Both the position numbers and the translations under genes were made by a program. Shown one piece after another: positions 60,108 through 64,000 of a stretch of DNA of 64,000 nucleotides (position 1 is the first letter of the stretch; each line of letters begins with the position of its first letter). The notes under the pieces are model-generated. The model was not told the origin of the DNA. It saw nothing but the letters and a program-made list of their open reading frames with translations, and made no database searches. This DNA is from JBBDIK01 sp964640385 (GTDB lineage Bacteria > Actinomycetota > UBA4738 > JBBDHU01): contig CAZXFL010000006.1 of assembly GCA_964640385.1 (NCBI GenBank), forward strand, positions 47,277-111,276, written 5' to 3'.

Positions 60108-60133
60108 AACGGGGCCGCTTTCGCGGCCCCGTT
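60108..60133. promoter_or_regulatory. Perfect 11-bp hairpin in the leader of the sirohaem reductase gene
   Basis: A perfect 11-base-pair stem (60108-60118 with 60123-60133) and a TTTC tetraloop, 24 bases upstream of the GTG start. There is no T-tract on either strand. It could be an attenuator, a transcript-stabilising hairpin or a protein-binding palindrome. Confidence 0.6.
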
Positions 60134-60271
60134 CCCTGTCGCTCGCTGTGTGCGCGAGGCTACGGCCGCATCAGGGCGAAGTTCTGCCTACACATACATG
60201 GGTCGGTCGCGCCCGTGCGTCCGTTCATGACTCATTGTTGTCAGGCAGCTTCCGGGCCCCCTAGAGGCGAA

Positions 60272-60292
60272 GGTCCCGGACGGGACGGGACC
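60272..60292 (-). terminator. Possible terminator hairpin after the LOG-like gene
   Basis: Inverted arms GGTCCC (60272-60277) and GGGACC (60287-60292), 15 bases after the stop of the minus-strand LOG-like gene. No T-tract is present. The remaining sequence between 60134 and 60271 shows no gene. Confidence 0.35.
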
Positions 60293-60306
60293 CGGTGGGT
60301 TGGCGC

Positions 60307-60807
60307 TCAGCCCTGGTGACCGGTGTGGTTCGCGGCCAACCGGAGCGCCTCGGTCACCGCCTCCGCCGGGTCCGACGCACGCACGATCGGGTCGGGAGCG
60401 GCGGAGCCGTCCGGCTTGGAGAAGCCCCACGTGCTGAGGCCGACGACCGGCTTGTTCATCTTCAGCGCCAGCGCGATCTCTGAGAGGGTGCCGAACTCAC
60501 CCGCGATGGCGATGACCGCGTCGGCGGATCGAACGACGAGCGCGTTGCGTGCCTCGCCCATACCGGTGACAACCGAGGCGGTCAGGTGCTCGCTCTCGCC
60601 AGAGCGCGTCTCGCCCGGGAGGATGCCGATCGCCGTGCCACCCGCGGAGGCGGCACCACGGGCGACCGCGTCCATCACGCCGCCGAGTCCTCCGCAGACG
60701 ACCGCCGCTCCGGCTTCCGCGAGGCGCCGTCCGACCTCCTCGGCCCAACCGGTCTCTCGTTCGTTCGCTTCACCGGGGCCGCACACCGCGACATAGGTCT
60801 GCGCCAT
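60307..60807 (-). CDS. LOG-like nucleotide-binding protein (TIGR00725 family)
   Basis: A 166-residue Rossmann-like protein with VVCGGLGGVMDAVARGA and the LOG-type core GEFGTLSEIALAL (variant of PGGxGTxxE). ARNALVVRSADAVIAI is typical of the TIGR00725/lysine-decarboxylase-like group. Cytokinin-type LOG activity is not implied; function of this branch is unknown. Complete, start ATG at 60807. It is not obviously co-transcribed with neighbours. Confidence 0.8.
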   Translation of the reverse strand: MAQTYVAVCGPGEANERETGWAEEVGRRLAEAGAAVVCGGLGGVMDAVARGAASAGGTAIGILPGETRSGESEHLTASVVTGMGEARNALVVRSADAVIAIAGEFGTLSEIALALKMNKPVVGLSTWGFSKPDGSAAPDPIVRASDPAEAVTEALRLAANHTGHQG

Positions 60808-60904
60808 CGGTCGAGCCTACCTCGGGATGTGCCTTATGTCGGCGTTGCGGTTCTCGCGGAGGTGGCGCAAGGTGGCGGGAGTGACCGAGACGGAGGGGCG
60901 AGTG

Positions 60905-61267
60905 ATGGACGTGCAACAGGTGATCGATCAAGCGCGCGACCTGATGACCGTGCGGCGGGTGTTCGGTGAGCCGTTCGAGAAGAACGGTATGACCGTCATC
61001 CCCGCCGCGAAGGTGCAGGGCGGCGGCGGTGGTGGTGACGGAGAGGCCGAGGGCAGCCGGGGACCACAGAAGGGCAGCGGCGCGGGATTCGGGCTGAACG
61101 CCCGCCCGGCCGGAGCTTACGTGGTAGACGGCGGAACGGTCGAGTGGAAGCCGGCGGTCGACTGGAACCGCATCATCCTCGGGGGCCAGATCGTCGCGGT
61201 CACCGCACTCATCGCGATCGCATCGATCGCGCGGTCCGTGAGCAAGGCCCGCGCCGCGCGAGGGTAA
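60905..61267 (+). CDS. GerW/YtfJ-like protein
   Basis: A 120-residue protein with the GerW/YtfJ pattern: N-terminal helix (VIDQARDLMTVRRVFGEPF), NGMTVIPAAKV, a Gly-rich stretch, and AGFGLNARPAGAYVVDGG. A C-terminal membrane helix is present (IAVTALIAIASIARSV). In Bacillus the family acts in spore germination; in non-spore-formers the role is unknown. ATG at 60905 chosen because GGAGGGG precedes it; a GTG at 60881 is possible. Confidence 0.8.
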   Translation: MDVQQVIDQARDLMTVRRVFGEPFEKNGMTVIPAAKVQGGGGGGDGEAEGSRGPQKGSGAGFGLNARPAGAYVVDGGTVEWKPAVDWNRIILGGQIVAVTALIAIASIARSVSKARAARG

Positions 61268-61306
61268 AGCCCTTCCAGCTGGGCATGGCACGGTTCGGGT
61301 GCTCCG

Positions 61307-63583
61307 CTAGCCCCAGGTGATGCCGAGCATCGCCGAGAGCAACGACACCGCCCCTTGTTTGTCGAGTGGCTCGTTCCCGTTGCCGCACTTCGGCGACTGA
61401 ACGCAAGCAGGACATCCTTCCGAACACGGGCAGTTCCGGACGGTCTCCAGAGTCGCCCGCAGCCACCGCTCGGCCGAGCGGAACCCACGCTCGGTGATGC
61501 CTGCGCCGCCCTGGTAGCCGTCGTAGATGAAGATCGTGACGGCGCCGGTGTCGGCGTGCAGCGGCGTCGAGACGCCGCCGATATCCCAGCGGTCGCAGGT
61601 CGCCAGCAGCGGCAGAAGCCCGATGGCAGCGTGCTCGGCCGCATGGATCGCCCCGGGGATCTGGGGCGGGACCAGCGCGGCCCGGCCGATCAGCGCGGTG
61701 GGGATCGTCCACCAGACCGCTTTCGTTACGAGCGTCTGTGCCGGCAGGTCCAGCGGCACCGTCTCGAGCGTGTCGCCGGTCACGTGCATCTTGCGCACGA
61801 ACCCCGTGACCTGCGTCGTGACGTGAACGTCCCCGTAGAAGGCGGGTGCATCCCCGGTCGCTCCCTCCTCGATGACGTCGTCGATCCGGATGTCGGTCAC
61901 ATCGCGCGACTGGGTGTAGAAGTCGGCATCGCTCAGAGCGACGAGTGCGACCTTCCCCTCCAGGTCCAGATCGGCGACCTCGTACTGCTCTCCCTGGTGA
62001 AGATAGATCGCGCCCGGGTGCACGTGCACGAACGCGCGTGACTCGTCGACCGTACCGAGCAACTCGCCGGTGTCCTCCATCACGATCGCGTAGAGCGAAC
62101 CCGATGCCGAGCGGATGTCGATGCCGCGGTGAGGCGCCGAACGCCCTCGGAAGTGGAGCAGCTCCTTGCGCTCGACGAGCACCCCCGCCTCGATCAAGGC
62201 CGCGACGCCCGGCTCGACGACATCCGGCGGCCCGAAGAAGCCGAGCTCGTCCCGGGATAGCGGCATCTCGCGTGCGGCGCACGCCAGGTGCGGCTCCAGG
62301 ACGAACGGGTTGGTCGGATCGACGACCGCGGCCTCGGGTGGGAGGTCGAACAGGTCCTCGGGGTGCGAGACAAGGTACTGATCCAGGGGGTCGTCCTGCG
62401 CAACGAGGATGGCGAGCGAACCTTCCTCGGTCCGCCCCGCACGCCCCGCCTGTTGCCACATCGAGGCGCGCGTTCCCGGGTACCCGGCGAGCACCGCGGC
62501 ATCGAGTGAGCCGACGTCGATGCCGAGTTCGAGCGCGCTGGTGGAGCAGATCGCCAGGAGCTCGCCGTCGGCGAGCGAGCGCTCGAGTTCGCGGCGCTCT
62601 TCGGGCAGGTACCCGGCGCGGTATGCCTTGATCCTCCCCTTCAGCCCGCCCGGGAGCTGCTTGCGCGCGAAGTCGGCAAGCAGCTCGGCCGCCCGGCGCG
62701 AGCGTGCGAACGCGATCGTCCGGGTCCCGCTCTCGACGAGGTCGGCGACCAGCGAGGCGGTGTCGGTCAGCGGGGAGCGGCGCGCGCCGCTCAGCTCGTC
62801 GGTTACCGGCGGGTTCCAGAGGGCGAAGATCTTCTCCCCGGCGGGGGAGCCGTCCTCGGTCACTTCCTCGAACGGCAGGCCGGTCAGCCGTTCCGCGAGT
62901 TCGCCGGGGTTCCCCACCGTCGCCGACGCGAGCACGAAGCGTGGGTCGCCTCCATAGTGCGCCACGAGCCGCCGAAGCCGCCGAAGGATCATCGCGATGT
63001 GCGACCCGAACACGCCGCGCGCGACGTGTGCCTCGTCCACCACCACCAGCGAGAGACGCAGGAAGAAGTCCGCCCAGCGCGCGTGGTCGGGGAGCAGGGA
63101 CAGGTGCAGCATGTCGGGGTTCGACAGGATCAGGTTGGCGTTCCTGCGGATCAGCGGGCGCTCCTCGCGCGGGGTGTCCCCGTCGTAGACGGCCGCCCGG
63201 ATCTGCGGCAGTTTCAACGAACGAATCTGCCGGAGCTGGTCCCGGGCGAGGGCCTTGGTCGGGAACAGCTGCAGCGCCGTGGCTTTCGGGTCTTTCAGGA
63301 CCGCCGTAGCGAACGCCAGGTTGTACACGAGCGTCTTGCCGCTGGCGGTTCCGGTCGAAACGATCACGTTCGAGCCGGCGGTGACCGCGTCGTAGCTGGC
63401 CCGCTGGTGCGGGTAAAGCCCGTCGATCCCGAGCAACTCGAGCCGTTCGCGCACCAGCTCGGGGAGGTCCGCCGGCAGGCGCTCCAGCGACGGGCGACGT
63501 GCGGGCAGGGTCCTCACGTGGAGTTCGACGCCCTCGTTCCCGGGGCGGGCGAGTTCGGCGGCGATGAAGGCATCGGCGTCCAT
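61307..63583 (-). CDS. DEAD/DEAH-box helicase, MrfA/YprA type (DUF1998)
   Basis: A 758-residue superfamily 2 helicase. Motif I is STGTASGKTLVYN, motif II VVVDEAHV (DEAH), motif III SATVGNPGE and motif VI QQAGRAGRTEEG. The C-terminal DUF1998 domain has four cysteines in NCPCSEGCPACVQSPKCG. The architecture matches MrfA, a repair helicase for DNA crosslinks. Start ATG at 63583 is where homology begins. Confidence 0.9.
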   Translation of the reverse strand: MDADAFIAAELARPGNEGVELHVRTLPARRPSLERLPADLPELVRERLELLGIDGLYPHQRASYDAVTAGSNVIVSTGTASGKTLVYNLAFATAVLKDPKATALQLFPTKALARDQLRQIRSLKLPQIRAAVYDGDTPREERPLIRRNANLILSNPDMLHLSLLPDHARWADFFLRLSLVVVDEAHVARGVFGSHIAMILRRLRRLVAHYGGDPRFVLASATVGNPGELAERLTGLPFEEVTEDGSPAGEKIFALWNPPVTDELSGARRSPLTDTASLVADLVESGTRTIAFARSRRAAELLADFARKQLPGGLKGRIKAYRAGYLPEERRELERSLADGELLAICSTSALELGIDVGSLDAAVLAGYPGTRASMWQQAGRAGRTEEGSLAILVAQDDPLDQYLVSHPEDLFDLPPEAAVVDPTNPFVLEPHLACAAREMPLSRDELGFFGPPDVVEPGVAALIEAGVLVERKELLHFRGRSAPHRGIDIRSASGSLYAIVMEDTGELLGTVDESRAFVHVHPGAIYLHQGEQYEVADLDLEGKVALVALSDADFYTQSRDVTDIRIDDVIEEGATGDAPAFYGDVHVTTQVTGFVRKMHVTGDTLETVPLDLPAQTLVTKAVWWTIPTALIGRAALVPPQIPGAIHAAEHAAIGLLPLLATCDRWDIGGVSTPLHADTGAVTIFIYDGYQGGAGITERGFRSAERWLRATLETVRNCPCSEGCPACVQSPKCGNGNEPLDKQGAVSLLSAMLGITWG

Positions 63584-63646
63584 CCGCGCATCGTAGCGGC
63601 GCGAGGTGACGCGATCGCAGCCGGGCTCCTCCGAGGCCGCGAGCCC

Positions 63647-64000
63647 CTACGGACGCAGGCGGTAGAACCGGAAGAAGTCGTGTTCGATCGGCAGGATCTC
63701 GAATCGCGAGAACCCGGCGGCCTCCGCGTACCCGCGGAGCACGTCGGGTCGCATCACCGTGCCGGTGCCGGTGGCCCCGTCCTCGACCATCGCGGTCGGC
63801 AGGCAACAGAGGACGCTGAACCCGTAGAAGATCCGCTCCAGTTCGTCCCCGGGGACCGTGAACTCGTGTGCGACCTTCTCGTCCATCACCAGGACCGATC
63901 CCTCCTCGGCCAGCAGCTTGCGGGCAGTGCTGAGCACCTCGACCGGGAACGATAGATCGTGCACCATCTCGAACATCGTGATCAGGTCGTACCCGGGGTC
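63647..64000 (-). CDS. Class I SAM-dependent methyltransferase, C-terminal part (5' end outside window)
   Basis: The frame runs to the window edge; 117 residues are visible. The sequence around the edge, GYDLITMFEMVHDL, is the acidic strand-4 region of class I methyltransferases, followed by LLAEEGSVLVMDEK and MRPDVLRGYAEAAGFSRFEIL. The N-terminal SAM-binding motif lies outside the window. Substrate unknown. Confidence 0.75.
   Translation of the reverse strand, partial: DPGYDLITMFEMVHDLSFPVEVLSTARKLLAEEGSVLVMDEKVAHEFTVPGDELERIFYGFSVLCCLPTAMVEDGATGTGTVMRPDVLRGYAEAAGFSRFEILPIEHDFFRFYRLRP

Noticed and set aside
60272..60292. GTCCC-N4-GGGAC repeat as a DosR box
   Set aside because: The arms are in the opposite order to the DosR consensus (GGGAC-N4-GTCCC). 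A hairpin after the LOG-like gene is the simpler reading.
61209..63806. 865-codon open frame overlapping the MrfA-type helicase
   Set aside because: It is another phase of the same strand with Arg/Pro-rich, domain-free translation. The helicase frame carries all SF2 motifs.
1..64000. Mobile elements, prophage, tRNA or rRNA genes
   Set aside because: I looked for transposases, integrases, terminal inverted repeats and tRNA-like arms and found none. The phage-like segment in YidC is a domain inside a host gene, not a prophage.

Overview
This 64 kb window comes from a high-GC, gene-dense actinobacterial chromosome and covers its replication-origin region. The evidence for Actinomycetota is the gene order gyrA-gyrB-dciA-recF-dnaN-dnaA / rpmH-rnpA-yidD-yidC-jag-rsmG-parA-parB, with a near-consensus parS site. 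It is followed by a block matching the mycobacterial neighbourhood Rv3907c-Rv3915 (pcnA, mutT4-like Nudix, Rv3909-like protein, MurJ/MviN, SigM, its anti-sigma factor, TrxB, TrxA, CwlM). A padR-ino1 pair, Ni-superoxide dismutase with SodX and a putative F420-type enzyme also fit. Many neighbouring genes overlap by 4 bases. A 100-N scaffold gap sits inside a lysine-codon repeat, so this is probably a draft or metagenome-derived assembly. I see no rRNA, tRNA, insertion sequence, prophage or CRISPR array.

Layout. 1-15.3 kb: MFS fragment, then gyrA, gyrB, dciA, recF, dnaN and dnaA on the minus strand. A DnaA-box cluster lies upstream of dnaA. The plus-strand set rpmH, rnpA, yidD, yidC, jag, rsmG, parA, parB diverges from it. 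15.3-18.9 kb: aminotransferase, thioesterase, FAD oxidoreductase and a truncated sensor-kinase ATPase. 18.9-30.1 kb: one long minus-strand near-operon, PGPGW protein, Nudix, TauE, Rv3909-like, MurJ, TadE/G-like protein, pseudokinase, SigM-like, anti-sigma, TrxB, TrxA, CwlM. It links cell-wall precursor export, redox and envelope stress. 30.2-41 kb: pilT, CCA transferase, DUF922 lipoprotein, MOT1 molybdate transporter, a broken membrane ORF, YchF, sodN/sodX, RDD, MFS, ino1, padR. 41-44.4 kb: phosphodiesterase/phosphatase and polysaccharide flippase.

44.4-60.1 kb is the most interesting stretch. It holds a DosS-like GAF sensor kinase, a universal stress protein, a three-cupredoxin multicopper oxidase, a degenerate receiver protein, a conserved unknown protein and a DosR/DevR-like regulator, with a DosR-box-like inverted repeat in the divergent promoter. 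Next come a TIGR04053-type radical SAM protein and a nitrous-oxide reductase cluster (nosZ, cupredoxin, membrane protein, nosD, nosF, nosY). An adjacent pair follows: a siroheme sulfite/nitrite reductase and a FrhB/FpoF-like flavo-iron-sulfur protein, whose combination resembles a split F420-dependent sulfite reductase (Fsr). Together this reads as a hypoxia-responsive respiratory/detoxification island. 60.3-64 kb: LOG-like protein, GerW/YtfJ-like protein, MrfA-type helicase and the C-terminal part of a methyltransferase gene.

Main unusual points: the putative F420H2:nitrite/sulfite reductase pair, the DosRS-nos association, a phage-structural-like domain inserted in YidC, rnpA possibly enclosing rpmH, and the pseudokinase encoded separately from MurJ.
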